Origin: JAWCQZ01 sp038869515 [NCBI: Halobacteria archaeon]
GTDB lineage: Archaea > Halobacteriota > Syntropharchaeia > JACQPP01
Assembly (NCBI GenBank): GCA_038869515.1
Contig: JAWCQZ010000006.1
Location: 1-64,000 of the forward strand
Direction of reading: 5' to 3'
DNA length: 64,000 bases
Shown: positions 9,501 to 17,868 of the stretch, piece by piece
How positions within the stretch are numbered: the first letter of the stretch is position 1
Layout of the letters: the number at the start of each line of letters is the position of its first letter
The notes under the pieces: generated by a model
Database searches by the model: none
The model's input: the letters and a program-made list of their open reading frames with translations, nothing else
Told to the model about the DNA's origin: nothing
Position numbers and translations under genes: made by a program

Positions 9501-12500
9501 CCGCGGTCGCGAACACCCGCCAGGTCATCACCCCGGTGTTCCCCCCGGTGAACACGACCGACGTCGTCGTTTCCGACGACTTCTCCGACGGCGAGATTAC
9601 CTCCAACCCGGCCTGGACCGAGGTCGAGGGGGGATGGACCGCATCGGGCGGCGTCCTCACCTCCACCGCTTTCAACTCCCGGGCCCGCCTGCCCCTCGGG
9701 GCGTCCTTCGACCGGCTGGCCGTCGAGTTCGACTTCGCGGGCTCGGGCGGAATCCTGACCCTGGACGGAGCCACATCCCCCCAAAACACGGGGGCGGGCT
9801 ACGCCCTGATTCTCTCCGGCGATTCCGTCCGCTTCGGCGTGATTGCGGCCTCCGGGGCCGGTTTCTCCGACCTGGCGCCGTCCGTCCCGCTGACGGCCGA
9901 CGGCCAGTTCCACCGCTACCAGTTGGTCCGGGACGGGCCCCGATTCACCCTGCGTGTGGACGGAGTCCAACTCCTCTCCGCCGAGGACGCCGCCAACACA
10001 TTCCCGACCTCCAGCGAACTGGAGGTATTCGCCGGCGGGGCCATCGGAGCGGACCGGTGGGACAACCTGCAGGTCTCCGTCGCGCCCCACGTCGAGCCCG
10101 TCGGGTTCGCCTCGACGAACCGCACCACGGTCGCCCGCGTGGCCGGGACCCTGAACGACGGCCAGGCCGTCGTCCTCCCCGCCCCCGGCTTCGGCGAGGG
10201 GCTCAACCTCCTCGGGTTCTCCACCGACCCGGTGGGCCAGCCCATCGGCCTGCCGTTCGTCAAATCTACCGCAACCTCCGGCAAGTTCCGCTGGAACCTG
10301 AAGGCAGACATCGTGGAGACCTTCAACGTCTCGCGCTCCGACACCCTCTTCGTCGAGCCCGAGGCGGCGCCGGCCAACCTGGAGGTCCCGCCGCCGGTGA
10401 ACGAGAGTCCGCTGGACACGGGGCTGGTCCTGGAGCGGCTGAGCGCCGCCGACTCGTCCGCGTTCCTCGAGAGGCTCGCGCTGCTCCTCCGCGAGTTGGC
10501 CCGGCTGCGCGACGAGTCCCTCAACGCCACCCACGACCCGCTCCTCCGGGCCCGGGTCCGGATAGTCGAGAGGGAGAACGCCACCCTGGACGAGGCGGGG
10601 CGGCTCCTCTCCTCGGACCTCTCGGGCCGCCTCTCGGTGGAGAACCTCGAATCCATCCGCGGCGTCGGGCTCTTCGACCTCCTCCTCGACAACGGAAGCC
10701 TCGGGGGCTCCACGGGGCTTCTGGAGCGCTACCGCATCCTCGGCCTGGGGCCGGGGGAGAACCCCGTCGCCGACTACACGGTCGCCGGGGAGCCGAGGCT
10801 CCGGGCCACCGAAACTGTGGAGGACCCATCCTTCGACAGTTACGTGGAGGCCCAGATTGCGCTCGGGAGGCTCGCCCCCGAGGCTGCGGTGGCGAAGGGA
10901 GGGGTGCGGCTCCTCTTCGGCTCCGAGAACATCCTGAGGCTCACCCTCTCCCTCTCCAACCCCTCCAACCTCACCCTGGAGGGCGTCACCCTCCACCGCC
11001 CGTTGCCGGCCGGGGTCTCCCTGCGAAACCTGACCGGCGGGACGTACGACGCCGCCAACGACACCATCCCCGTCGGCGACCTCGCTCCCGGCGAGAACCG
11101 GACCCTCACCGTCGAGGCCGCCCTCCCCGCGTCGGCCTTCTCCGACCCCGGCGCGGACGAGGTGGCGGTCGTCAGGAACACGAGCGTCACCTACCTGGTC
11201 AACGCCAGCCTCTCCGGAGTCCGCGTCCTCGACCTGCTGGGGAACGAGGTCGACACCATCGTCCGCGAGCCCGCAGTGGAGGAGTCCCGGGGCGAGATTT
11301 CGCTCCGCAACTCGGTCTTGGAGAGAGTGCCGCTCGTCAAGCCCCTGGGTATTCGGACCTCCCTCGACGAGAGGGTCTCCGGCGTCTTCGACACCGCCGG
11401 TGTCTTCCATGAGAGCCGCGCTTCCCGGAGCGGCGTCCTCACGGTCGAGAACCGGGAGGCCTACGACGGCCGCCTCGGGTTCGCCGTCAACCTCTCGAAC
11501 ACCGCCTTCACCTCCCTCTTCCCGGCGGAGAACTTCACAACGCTCTCCCCCGGCCCCAACACGCGCACCTACGTGGAGACCCTCGGCCCGCGGGCGCGGC
11601 TGGCGCTGTCGGCCAACACGAGCCTCGCGGCGGGATTGAGGTACAACTACAACGAGACCCTCACCCTGCGGCTCGACCTCCGCAACCCCTCGAACGAGAC
11701 CCTGGTCGCCACGGCTCGCCTCATCCTACCCGCCAACCTCAGCCTCTGCTGCGAGTTCTCGGTCCAGACCCTGACCCCGGGCCTCACCTACGGGACGGGC
11801 GACCGGAGCCTCTTCTGGAGCGGGACGCTGGGGCCCGGGTCCAACACCAGTTTGGAGGCGCGCGTCTCCCTCCGGGTCACCAACCCCGCCCTCGCCCTCC
11901 AGGGCGCGCTGGTGCTGCCGCTGGAGTGGAACGCCACGACCGAGACGGGCCGCACAGTCTCGGGCGTCTCGGTCAACCGCGTCGTCGGCAACGACCGCTT
12001 CCTGGCGCTGTTGGGCAACAAGACAGAGAGGACGGCCGAAGAACTTACGTTGGACGAAACGTTGAGAATCCCGCTCCTGTCGCGGCTGGTCCTCGCCTGG
12101 ACCACCGACCCGGCCAACCTCGACTTCGTCGGCGCGGTCGCGGCGGCCCGGCCAGACATCCAAATCACCAACGTCAGCACGAAGGCGGACTTCCTCAACG
12201 AACTGCGGACGAAGTTCCACAACGTCCTCTGGCTCGCCAACACCGACTTCGGCGAGAAGTTCACCGACGCCGAGGCGGCCGAGGTCAAGGCGCTCGTGAA
12301 GGCGGGCTCGCCGCTGGGTCGGGGGCTCATCGTGAGCGGATTCGGCCTCAAGTACGCCCCCGAACTCGACACCGTCCTCGGGGTCAAGTACCGCGGCTCC
12401 CTCCCCAACGGCGAGAGGTTCGACCTCCGCCCCGTCGAGGTGGTCCGGGAGCACAACATCACCGAGGGCTTCACGGTGGGGCAGGCCCTGCAGTCCACCT

Positions 12501-13441
12501 CCTGGTTCGTCCGCGCCGAGGTGAAGCGGGCGACCCCGTTGGCGCGGCTGGCGGAGCCTTTCATGCCCGGGAAGCGGCTCGGCGTCCCCGACTGGCAGAA
12601 GGAACTCCCTGCCCTCACCGCCTCCATTTTCGGGAACGGTTCCGGCGTCCTCTTCGCGCCGGACACCGGGACGACCTGGCAGCGCGGCCTCAGCGCGAAG
12701 GGGTGGCTCAACCTCACCATCAACGCGATTGACTGGATTCCCGGAGCTCAAGGAGCGGAAGCGCAGTTGGAGGTCGATACGAAACTGAGCCCGCCCTCCG
12801 TCAAGGCGCGGCTCAACGACCACGGCAACGACGAGAAGAACGTCCACGTCAACGTCACGCTGAAGAACCTCGGGAGTTCCGACTTGTTCGACCTGCGGGC
12901 CTCCACCGCTCTGCCCGACGGGTTCGGGCTCAGGGAGGGCGCCCCGAACGCGACATTCGTTTCCCTGCGGTCGGAGAGCGAGGCGAGTTACGACTTCTCC
13001 GTCGAGGTCCCGGCGAGGGAGGTCGCCGACTACTTCCTGAACACGACGGTCTCCGCCCTCGACGTCCAGGGCGTCTCCCACCTCTTCAGCGGCAACACGA
13101 CCCTGAGGGTCGAGATGCCGCCGGGCCAGGTCTGCGTCGACCCGCCCGAGCACCCCGGCCAGGGCCACGGCAAGGGGGCGGCGAAGGGCAAGGCCAAGAA
13201 GTGCGAGCGGTTCATCACCCCGGGCGGCGGCCCGGAGGCGGACAAGAAGTGCCCGCCCGGGTGGCTGAAGAAGAGCGGGGACGGGACGTGCGAGCACCCC
13301 GGCGGAGGGAACGGCGGCAACAACGGGAACGGCAACGGACAGGGCAACGGGAATGGCGGAGGGAATGGAAACGGCAACGGCGGAGGCAACGGGAACGGCG
13401 GCGGGAATGGGAATGGCAACGGGAATGGAGGTGGGCCGTAG
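3587..13441 (+). CDS. Giant secreted surface protein with LamG-like domains
   Basis: Predicted 3284-aa exported protein. A signal peptide ends near AAQAQ (residue about 31; a second in-frame ATG at 3608 is equally possible). Residues about 190-450 are Gly/Ser-rich and beta-helix-like. Two LamG/concanavalin-like domains span about 862-1075 and 1202-1415 (each with WHLNG or WHMNG, then GEWVHLAGVYDG or GTWVHLAGVYDG and FIDEV). A third lectin-like fold lies near 1997-2165. Later regions have DUF11-like repeats and a Rossmann-like stretch from about 2835. NxS/T sequons are abundant, so heavy N-glycosylation is likely. The tail is Gly/Asn-rich, with no membrane anchor seen. The next surface gene starts on the very next base, implying an operon. 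Likely role: adhesion or cell-surface layer; ligand unknown. Confidence 0.8.
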   Translation: MEYQRVGMGGRPLWALLTLCLLAGIPAAQAQITVYDSGNPSVTFTTSGSFQWSTSPCFGAAAFTSVTLGGDPSLRILSSSASITGPGLGYTAVVSPGGYGEQPAGQSVVYTYSLTANAGVCASNVVSTVYHTTTYAQSLCDSGDLDTVCVVNRSHAFQTPLDILANVVEFQGGGDWAAGAPLALTADEVRVRAGGSLTASPADLSITAGNVTLDGTITGTGNVGINATGGVTGSGSVQLSGPSVGQKGGDITLIAGGRVALPLVRSTGASGGYIPPLSCPYGSSPNGPSLCGGGLGGAIHISGSRVTIPTIESRGGPSVGVFFSQFCTSGATHGGSGGPVTVRNLTGPAAINTNGRDGAAGSFSCSSGGSGGGGGSVTLIDPVGIVSVQSVGGFGGPGSSNTPAGFPGRGGSVAVSGASPQTVLSVVNSESGKPGNAVSATGTTYSLSAITGSDPQAVVTVDASGNLTLNGMTAGFASIRATGLGLGTTVTASGGDGRYCHLLPGSGLGNWVIGGVAAHPSLKQEFGLCAKNVFPELVNRSVSEVQDVAARSPSRLRPRLQVEKAFTINGSPVTQVRAGDLLAVDVTVRNPISPELDGRARMANITLREILPDGLAVVSGSPGTTLSSLSANESARYGYTVRVSGNLTSLPVRTEGTYDWQELEAVNLSGTFGSDPEPFSGGCLAFVSVTGSYDSDGEILASGLFDAAARDLVLDTELVAVNFTDRLNDLVRFQNRLQGTKCIHHTEAADFASGSHVGTRVAPVGDGAIEIQSTGGTGIYTSHVLQDPNGTVVRWRNISWTPVLPPSTSVVVQLRTGDTPAPDATWTPFINYTQSGGGEIQNPPSRYIQYRLLITAPGDSSLAALWHLNGDGVDASGRGNHLSLSGPANYSADGPRLGTHSLALAAGGGGFAQAPNSPSLSISGDQFTVEAWIRQTDRGSNCGGFNFGTQGVVSKYAGSSAPYDLRVENGRPAILAQTSFTGGAILLYSPDTIPLGEWVHLAGVYDGSALRLFVNGTLNASTPLSGTLVQNSAPVKVGATSGDGCDVSFRGFIDEVRISGIARYGADFVPSEEEFAGAPPDLLASLPAVEDVTIEYGLSPCAGADPSANETLCPVAVKVASASSGIVNLSNLSIRSATTNATLQAFSGGQPSVELSFPAAGSQTVEFAIPLASFAPVKSATLEVRGGSFGIPAVPIPPSTAALWHMNGNGVDSSGHGNALSLSNTAAYSTAQAKFGTHSLQVSEGSTNYAIAQDSPSLSVSGNQLTVEAWVYQIHPASHSAACGFSPDTQGVVSKYTGGSAPYDLRVTGGRPQMVVQTGSGGTAFVTSPEVIPIGTWVHLAGVYDGSALRLFVNGVQKAGTSLSGNVVVNSDPVRIGNTYQGCPNAGEFAFNGFIDEVLISSAALHTFDFTPRDREAGSGNFPRSPSLDVGGDGILEWTHGDLELDSPAGLRDHRVLVTGFTNAGGTPTVNPRVSVNGAPFQFTGSLGTGQRARIGFQPLAGHNSLVFDAAGSGRFDFQVRAVRDQPVEFPQEPVRPFLVLTGDSVDGVEAQNISAIINGQTFLHPGPLGPGQKASISIAAALQNGNNDIRFDVTGTDSSGLRVGRFSWEIFDGKRENVTVPGFLTDAEVAFERTGTFTTSTNGTHGCIRISVQFGCQESVSDPGTHLLSIDGSTYTTSTVTPTEIPTPAFLIAPDDHTHTLTVDGRTYESTPSGRHVHTWLWRVAANNHDCLNFVPFSGTFLNIPCSAGAHSHVFRIAPLFGPAVLLGGREYADEIRTGKFGEAVVPLPGPLGGRVDLAFSSREPGNAKFALRGNLYDSEPVRNLTLQVPGNVRNATLTITGDSLFLPFQGPRTADFLGAGVAFPGFRPTQARLPLADPSHQGRVSRASLSLTFGAAGLFDKPVQIFVDGAKVFDQTLPPGELPQEFRDFTIPLGISGPNQRGYVDVSVNSPQAGWYASLDYEVELKTRNPAVANTRQVITPVFPPVNTTDVVVSDDFSDGEITSNPAWTEVEGGWTASGGVLTSTAFNSRARLPLGASFDRLAVEFDFAGSGGILTLDGATSPQNTGAGYALILSGDSVRFGVIAASGAGFSDLAPSVPLTADGQFHRYQLVRDGPRFTLRVDGVQLLSAEDAANTFPTSSELEVFAGGAIGADRWDNLQVSVAPHVEPVGFASTNRTTVARVAGTLNDGQAVVLPAPGFGEGLNLLGFSTDPVGQPIGLPFVKSTATSGKFRWNLKADIVETFNVSRSDTLFVEPEAAPANLEVPPPVNESPLDTGLVLERLSAADSSAFLERLALLLRELARLRDESLNATHDPLLRARVRIVERENATLDEAGRLLSSDLSGRLSVENLESIRGVGLFDLLLDNGSLGGSTGLLERYRILGLGPGENPVADYTVAGEPRLRATETVEDPSFDSYVEAQIALGRLAPEAAVAKGGVRLLFGSENILRLTLSLSNPSNLTLEGVTLHRPLPAGVSLRNLTGGTYDAANDTIPVGDLAPGENRTLTVEAALPASAFSDPGADEVAVVRNTSVTYLVNASLSGVRVLDLLGNEVDTIVREPAVEESRGEISLRNSVLERVPLVKPLGIRTSLDERVSGVFDTAGVFHESRASRSGVLTVENREAYDGRLGFAVNLSNTAFTSLFPAENFTTLSPGPNTRTYVETLGPRARLALSANTSLAAGLRYNYNETLTLRLDLRNPSNETLVATARLILPANLSLCCEFSVQTLTPGLTYGTGDRSLFWSGTLGPGSNTSLEARVSLRVTNPALALQGALVLPLEWNATTETGRTVSGVSVNRVVGNDRFLALLGNKTERTAEELTLDETLRIPLLSRLVLAWTTDPANLDFVGAVAAARPDIQITNVSTKADFLNELRTKFHNVLWLANTDFGEKFTDAEAAEVKALVKAGSPLGRGLIVSGFGLKYAPELDTVLGVKYRGSLPNGERFDLRPVEVVREHNITEGFTVGQALQSTSWFVRAEVKRATPLARLAEPFMPGKRLGVPDWQKELPALTASIFGNGSGVLFAPDTGTTWQRGLSAKGWLNLTINAIDWIPGAQGAEAQLEVDTKLSPPSVKARLNDHGNDEKNVHVNVTLKNLGSSDLFDLRASTALPDGFGLREGAPNATFVSLRSESEASYDFSVEVPAREVADYFLNTTVSALDVQGVSHLFSGNTTLRVEMPPGQVCVDPPEHPGQGHGKGAAKGKAKKCERFITPGGGPEADKKCPPGWLKKSGDGTCEHPGGGNGGNNGNGNGQGNGNGGGNGNGNGGGNGNGGGNGNGNGNGGGP
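13301..13438 (+). repeat. Gly/Asn-coding low-complexity repeat at the end of the giant gene
   Basis: About 46 codons made almost only of GGN and AAC/AAT triplets (GNG, GGGN units). The DNA repeats are short and near-identical, so length variation by slippage or recombination is likely. It is preceded by a Lys/Pro/Cys-rich segment, which resembles a spacer or attachment tail rather than a folded domain. Confidence 0.75.
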
Positions 13442-16400
13442 ATGGTTCAGCCGCCCCAGCCCCGGAAGCGGATGACGATGGGCATCGCGGCCAAGCGGGG
13501 CTTCTCCCTCTTCGCCATGGCGCTGATGCTGGCCGCGCTGGTCCCGCAGTCGGCCTTCGCGCAGACGCCGCAAGCCCCGCCGACCGAGGCCCCGGCGACC
13601 CTCCACGTCCGCATCGAGGAGGAGGTCGCCTCGGCCTACAACGCCACCTCGCGGCTGAGCACGACCGCCACCGGGAGAATCGTCGTCAACAACACCGAGA
13701 ACCGCACGCTGACGAACGTCGTGGTCCGCCTCAACTCCACCTCGGCCACCGACCTGCCCGTCAACAACACCCTCACCGTTCCGTCGCTTCCTCCCGGGGA
13801 GACGGTCGTCGCCACATACAACATCACCACGCAGCCGAGGCTCTCGCTGGGCCACGAATGGAAGTCCCTCACCTACCTCGAAACCGTCGAGGAGCTCTTC
13901 CAGCAGGGGAAACTCTCCCAGGTCGGCCGCCAGATTGCGCTCAACCCGCACAAACTGGCGTACGGCCGGGAGAACCTGCTGGAGTTCAACATCACCGTCT
14001 CGAACACCGGGAGCAAGAACCTGACCAACGTCACCGTCACCGACCTCCTGCCGAACCGGACCGTGAACGGCTCGCTGGTGGCGGTCTCGACCTCCTCGCA
14101 GGTGCCGGACCCCTACGGCGGCGTCCTGACCTATGAGAACGCTTCGGACTCCGTCACCATCCCGCTCCTGCGGAGCGGTTCCAGCACCACCCTCACCCTC
14201 CGCGCGACCCTCCCCGCCTCCGCCTTCGGCCCCGCGGAGCCCCGGTTCACCGACCTGAGACGCGAAATCCGCGCCTACTACACGGTCGAGCGGACCTTCA
14301 CCCAGGAACCCACGCCGGGCCGGACTGCGGAGCGGGAGGCCGAGTTCCAGTCCCGCCTCCTCACGGTCCTCGCGGGCGAGCAGGAGCAGATTGTCCGCGA
14401 CACCGACCCCTTCGAGTTGCTCGACTTCGCGAAGACCCTGGGAACCCTCCAGGAGTTGCCCGGGACCCTCCGCCAGGAGGCTTTCGCCCGCGCCGCGGCC
14501 CTCGGCATCCCGTTGGACAACCAGACCTTCGCCGCCGAACTGGAGAACCAGACCCGGGCCCGCGCCCGCGATGTCGTGAAGCCCCTCGACGACACCCTCA
14601 ACTTCAGCCGCGAGAGGTTCGGCCGGTTCATCACCAACTACGGCCGCCTCGCGGCCCTGACCTTCGAGGCGAACCGGACCCTGCAGAGCATCCTCGCCCC
14701 CCTCAACATCACCGTCAACGAGACCGACCGCCGCGAGGCGCTGCAGAACCTCTCCGAGAGCGGCTTCCCGGCCGAAATCGTGCAGGTCCTGCACAACGAG
14801 AGTTTGAACGACACCCAAATCGAGGAGTTGCGCCAGTTCCTGCTGAACAACTCCGAAACCCTCGCCAACACCAGCCTCGAACGGTCCCTCCGGAACCTCC
14901 AGAAGACCTATCTCTCCGCCGGTGGAGAGTTCCTCAACATGAGCACCCAGGTGCTCGCCAACCGGGTGATGCTGGCGGAGAGCCTGGGCCTCCGCGGCAA
15001 CCTCACCGGTGCCGAAATCCAATCCTTGCACTCGGTGCGGACCGCCCTCAACGCCTCCCTGCAGGTCCGCAACTGGACCCAAATCCGCGACCTCGGGAAA
15101 CAGCTCATGGACCTCGGTTGGAACTACACGCTCCGGACCGGCGACGTCCTCTTCGCCGGCGTCTACTGGAAGGCGGCCCGCTTCCACCAAGCGGGCATCC
15201 TGGGAGTCGCCGGAGACAACGCCTCCGCGGAGTCCCTCATCCTCAACCTCACCCCAGAGTCCCACATCTACGGCTTCCTCACCGCCACCAGCGCCACGAT
15301 TTCCGGGGGCGATCCGGTCACCATCCCCCTCCGGGTCCTCACCTCCGACCTCCCCGAGAGGAGCTCCGGACTCCTCCACCTCCGGGTCGTCGACCCCGAC
15401 GACAACGTCCTCACCGAAGACCTCATCTGCGGCGACTTCGAGGCCACCCAAGGCGGCGTGTCCGAGGCGTGCTCCATCCCCGCCACGGTCTCCAGCGCCC
15501 TCTTCTCCTCGGTGGGCAACTACCGCGCCAACGTCCGGTGGCTCTCGAACCACGAGACCGGGGCCATCGGCCAGACTTTCCTCGTGGTGGTCACGACCCC
15601 GGCTCCGCCCCCGGGAGGGGGCGGCGGCGCGCCGTCGCCCACCCCGACCCCCTTCCCGAGCCCCGCCCCCACCCCCACACCGCCCGCGGGCCCCAAGGTC
15701 ACCATCCGCGTCGTGGTGAAGGACGCGAGCGGGCAATCGGTGCCGAATGCGAAACTAACGATTCTGGACAAGGACGGGAGGTGGTCCACCTCCGGCACCT
15801 TCTTCGGGACCGTCCCCGCGGGAATCTCCGTGGACTGGCGCGAGGCCCTCTCCTTCTTCCTGTTCTGCTCGAACCGGGGGTACGACCCCTCGATGGCCAA
15901 GGTGGAGGTCGCGCAGCTCCAGCTCGCCCCCGGGACCTCTTCCCCGGTCTTCGAGTGCAAGTTGGGATCCCCCGCCTCCCCGGAGGCCGGGAAGGTTCCC
16001 GTGACCGTCCACCTGCCGGAGGTCATCACGGTCGACACCCGGTTCCTGTCGATTTCCACGGCGGCCGTCCTCGCCTCGGGCGAAGACGTCCCTCTCATCC
16101 GCACCCCCATCGCGGGCGCCGAGGTCCGAGTGTTCGACCGGCAGAACGTCCTGCAGGGGAGGACGCTCACGGACCCGAATGGCGACGCCCTGTTCAACCT
16201 GAAGCCGAACCAGCACTACTCCGCCGAGGTGTCGCAGGCCGTCATCTTCCTCGACCACGCCTGGACCAGCCTGCCCCGAGGGAGGGTGGAGTTCGACGTG
16301 CAGGCTATCGGTGTGGGCGGGGTCGCCCAGGGGCTCGTTGTGAACTGGGACCAGCCGTGGGTGGAGAATGTGAAGTTCAGGTTGCGGTCTGCAACATGTC

Positions 16401-16729
16401 CGTTAAATAATGCATTCTCTGCACTTCCCCCGGAAGTGCCTGCCGCTCTTTGGGGGGGTGCCCAGACACTCAATCGAAAATGGTCGATTCAGACTACTTT
16501 GTCTGGGTTGAAAGGCTTCGAATTAATTAAAGCGGTCAAGGAGTTACAAGCAACACTGAAGCCAATTGTAGCCGAAGCCCGTTCCAGTCTCAATTACTTG
16601 GGAATCATTAATGCGGCCCTGTTTGGGACCTGCACCGCAACGGGCGGAGAGGGGAAATTCTTTGGAGCCAGTGTTGATTTAGTACAGCGGAAAGCAGTTG
16701 TACCAATTTTAGGTGAGATACGATGGTGA
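13442..16729 (+). CDS. Second secreted surface protein, DUF11/NEW3-like repeats
   Basis: Predicted 1095-aa exported protein whose start touches the stop of the giant gene. A signal peptide ends near QSAFAQT (residue about 41). Ig-like conserved-repeat domains (for example NTGSKNLTNVTVTDLLPN) are followed by a helical Asn-rich section, a Pro-rich linker near 15598-15690 (PSPTPTPFPSPAP) and Ig-like domains. Base composition changes sharply at about 16385: the last 115 codons are AT-richer and unlike the rest. Residues about 535-613 (15043-15279) recur at 17113-17349. It probably works with the giant protein at the surface; the C-terminus looks replaced by recombination. Confidence 0.75.
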   Translation: MVQPPQPRKRMTMGIAAKRGFSLFAMALMLAALVPQSAFAQTPQAPPTEAPATLHVRIEEEVASAYNATSRLSTTATGRIVVNNTENRTLTNVVVRLNSTSATDLPVNNTLTVPSLPPGETVVATYNITTQPRLSLGHEWKSLTYLETVEELFQQGKLSQVGRQIALNPHKLAYGRENLLEFNITVSNTGSKNLTNVTVTDLLPNRTVNGSLVAVSTSSQVPDPYGGVLTYENASDSVTIPLLRSGSSTTLTLRATLPASAFGPAEPRFTDLRREIRAYYTVERTFTQEPTPGRTAEREAEFQSRLLTVLAGEQEQIVRDTDPFELLDFAKTLGTLQELPGTLRQEAFARAAALGIPLDNQTFAAELENQTRARARDVVKPLDDTLNFSRERFGRFITNYGRLAALTFEANRTLQSILAPLNITVNETDRREALQNLSESGFPAEIVQVLHNESLNDTQIEELRQFLLNNSETLANTSLERSLRNLQKTYLSAGGEFLNMSTQVLANRVMLAESLGLRGNLTGAEIQSLHSVRTALNASLQVRNWTQIRDLGKQLMDLGWNYTLRTGDVLFAGVYWKAARFHQAGILGVAGDNASAESLILNLTPESHIYGFLTATSATISGGDPVTIPLRVLTSDLPERSSGLLHLRVVDPDDNVLTEDLICGDFEATQGGVSEACSIPATVSSALFSSVGNYRANVRWLSNHETGAIGQTFLVVVTTPAPPPGGGGGAPSPTPTPFPSPAPTPTPPAGPKVTIRVVVKDASGQSVPNAKLTILDKDGRWSTSGTFFGTVPAGISVDWREALSFFLFCSNRGYDPSMAKVEVAQLQLAPGTSSPVFECKLGSPASPEAGKVPVTVHLPEVITVDTRFLSISTAAVLASGEDVPLIRTPIAGAEVRVFDRQNVLQGRTLTDPNGDALFNLKPNQHYSAEVSQAVIFLDHAWTSLPRGRVEFDVQAIGVGGVAQGLVVNWDQPWVENVKFRLRSATCPLNNAFSALPPEVPAALWGGAQTLNRKWSIQTTLSGLKGFELIKAVKELQATLKPIVAEARSSLNYLGIINAALFGTCTATGGEGKFFGASVDLVQRKAVVPILGEIRW
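15043..15279 (+). repeat. Source copy of a duplicated 237-bp segment
   Basis: This part of the second surface gene aligns without gaps to 17113-17349 (offset 2070 bases) at about 95% identity. It encodes the stretch around LGWNYTLRTGDVLFAGVYWK. Confidence 0.85.
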
Positions 16730-17091
16730 GGCGCCGTACCGGAACCATAATTCCTTTACGAATTGTAGGGCTGGCCTCAGGTTTCATCCTGCTCGGAGCG
16801 TCACATTTTACAAGTACTCCTTTATATGGAGTCGTCGGATTCGTGGCGCTGCTCCTGTTCGCATCTCCTTGGGATAGAACTATCGGACGTTTCATGAAAA
16901 AGTCATTGGCCGAATTCTTCGTTCTATTTGGGTTCGGATTAGGAATTGGCATAGCTTTACTCGCAGTAGCATACGTTGCAAGTAACATACTTCTGGGCTT
17001 GGCTGGAGGCGTCCTCGTTGTATTGTATTTCATACTACTCCCCTCTGGCCTTCGTGTCGACTCTCCAACCCAGAAGAAGATGAAGGAATGA
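16723..17091 (+). CDS. Small polytopic membrane protein, low G+C
   Basis: Predicted 122-aa protein with about four hydrophobic segments (around residues 12-27, 33-46, 64-86 and 88-106) and a charged C-terminus ending KKMKE. It overlaps the end of the preceding surface gene by 7 bases and shares its AT-rich 3' composition, so this gene and the last 340 bases of the surface gene probably arrived together as one cassette. No family recognised. It might be a membrane partner for the surface protein; that is inference from position alone. Confidence 0.6.
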   Translation: MVRRRTGTIIPLRIVGLASGFILLGASHFTSTPLYGVVGFVALLLFASPWDRTIGRFMKKSLAEFFVLFGFGLGIGIALLAVAYVASNILLGLAGGVLVVLYFILLPSGLRVDSPTQKKMKE

Positions 17092-17112
17092 GCTTTTTCG
17101 AGGAACACTAAG

Positions 17113-17362
17113 CGTCCTCAACGCCTCCCTGCAGGTCCGCAACTGGACCCAAATCCGCGACTTCGGGAAACAGCTCATGGACCTCGGTTGGAACTACACG
17201 CTCCGGACCGGTGACGTCCTCTTCGCCGGAGTTTATTGGAAGGCTGCAAGGTTCCACCAAGCGGGCATCCTGGGAGTCGCCGGAGACAACGCCTCCGCGG
17301 AGTCCCTCATCCTCAACCTCACCCCAGAGTCCCACATCTACGGGTTCCTGGAGTATTCGTGA
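17113..17362 (+). pseudogene. Remnant of a surface-protein gene
   Basis: 237 bases match 15043-15279 at about 95% identity and stay in frame, but the copy starts and stops abruptly, running to a TGA at 17360-17362 after an unrelated EYS ending. Most differences fall at synonymous sites (for example in the codons for VYWKAARF), which suggests this was once part of a functional paralog rather than a fresh copying error. It follows the AT-rich cassette directly and marks an old recombination joint. Confidence 0.8.
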
Positions 17363-17547
17363 AAGGAGGCTCTACTTTGGCGAAATTCGGGGCCTGACGG
17401 GGCTCCAGAGTTGGCGCTGATGGGTGAGCGCGCTCGCGCGCCGTTCCACTCCTCCAACCGGGGAGCCTGAGCCCCGGACTCAAGCCCACTCTCCGCTCTC
17501 GCCAAATACCGGGTTGCCGAACTCGTTTTTCTCTCAGACGCCCGTTC

Positions 17548-17866
17548 TCATCCGCCCTTCCGGACCATCTCGGCCAGCAGTTGCAGGCCCAGAGGCAGCC
17601 GGCCCCCGAGGTCCCTCTTGGCCTCCTCCAAGAGCCGTTCGACCACATGGTTCACCACACCCCTCCGGGCTTCGGGCAGCGTCGGCATGGGCGCGTCCGG
17701 CTTCTCCCGGTTCTTCCACCGCCACCACGTGAGGTAGGCGTAGGCCATCTGGGTCAGCACCGCATGGTGGTGGAAGCCGTTCCACGTCCGCCCCTCGAAG
17801 TGGGTCCAGCCCAGTTCGGACTTCATGTGCCCGTTGGAATATCCTTCCCCGCGTCCTGAGTCAGTG
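17548..17866 (-). pseudogene. C-terminal fragment of an IS701-like transposase
   Basis: About 104 residues in frame on the minus strand contain the ending typical of IS701/DDE-superfamily transposases: a YSNGHMKSELGWTHFEGRTW motif followed by NGFHHHAVLTQMAYAYLTWW. The N-terminal three quarters are missing; the fragment begins at the edge of the IS5-type element at about 17869. The reading frame happens to stay open into the IS, but that joint is not a real fusion. Confidence 0.65.
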
Positions 17867-17868
17867 AA

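Noticed and set aside
13301-13438. Regular short repeats that could suggest a CRISPR-like array
   Set aside because: The units are in-frame Gly/Asn codons at the end of a protein gene with no unique spacers.
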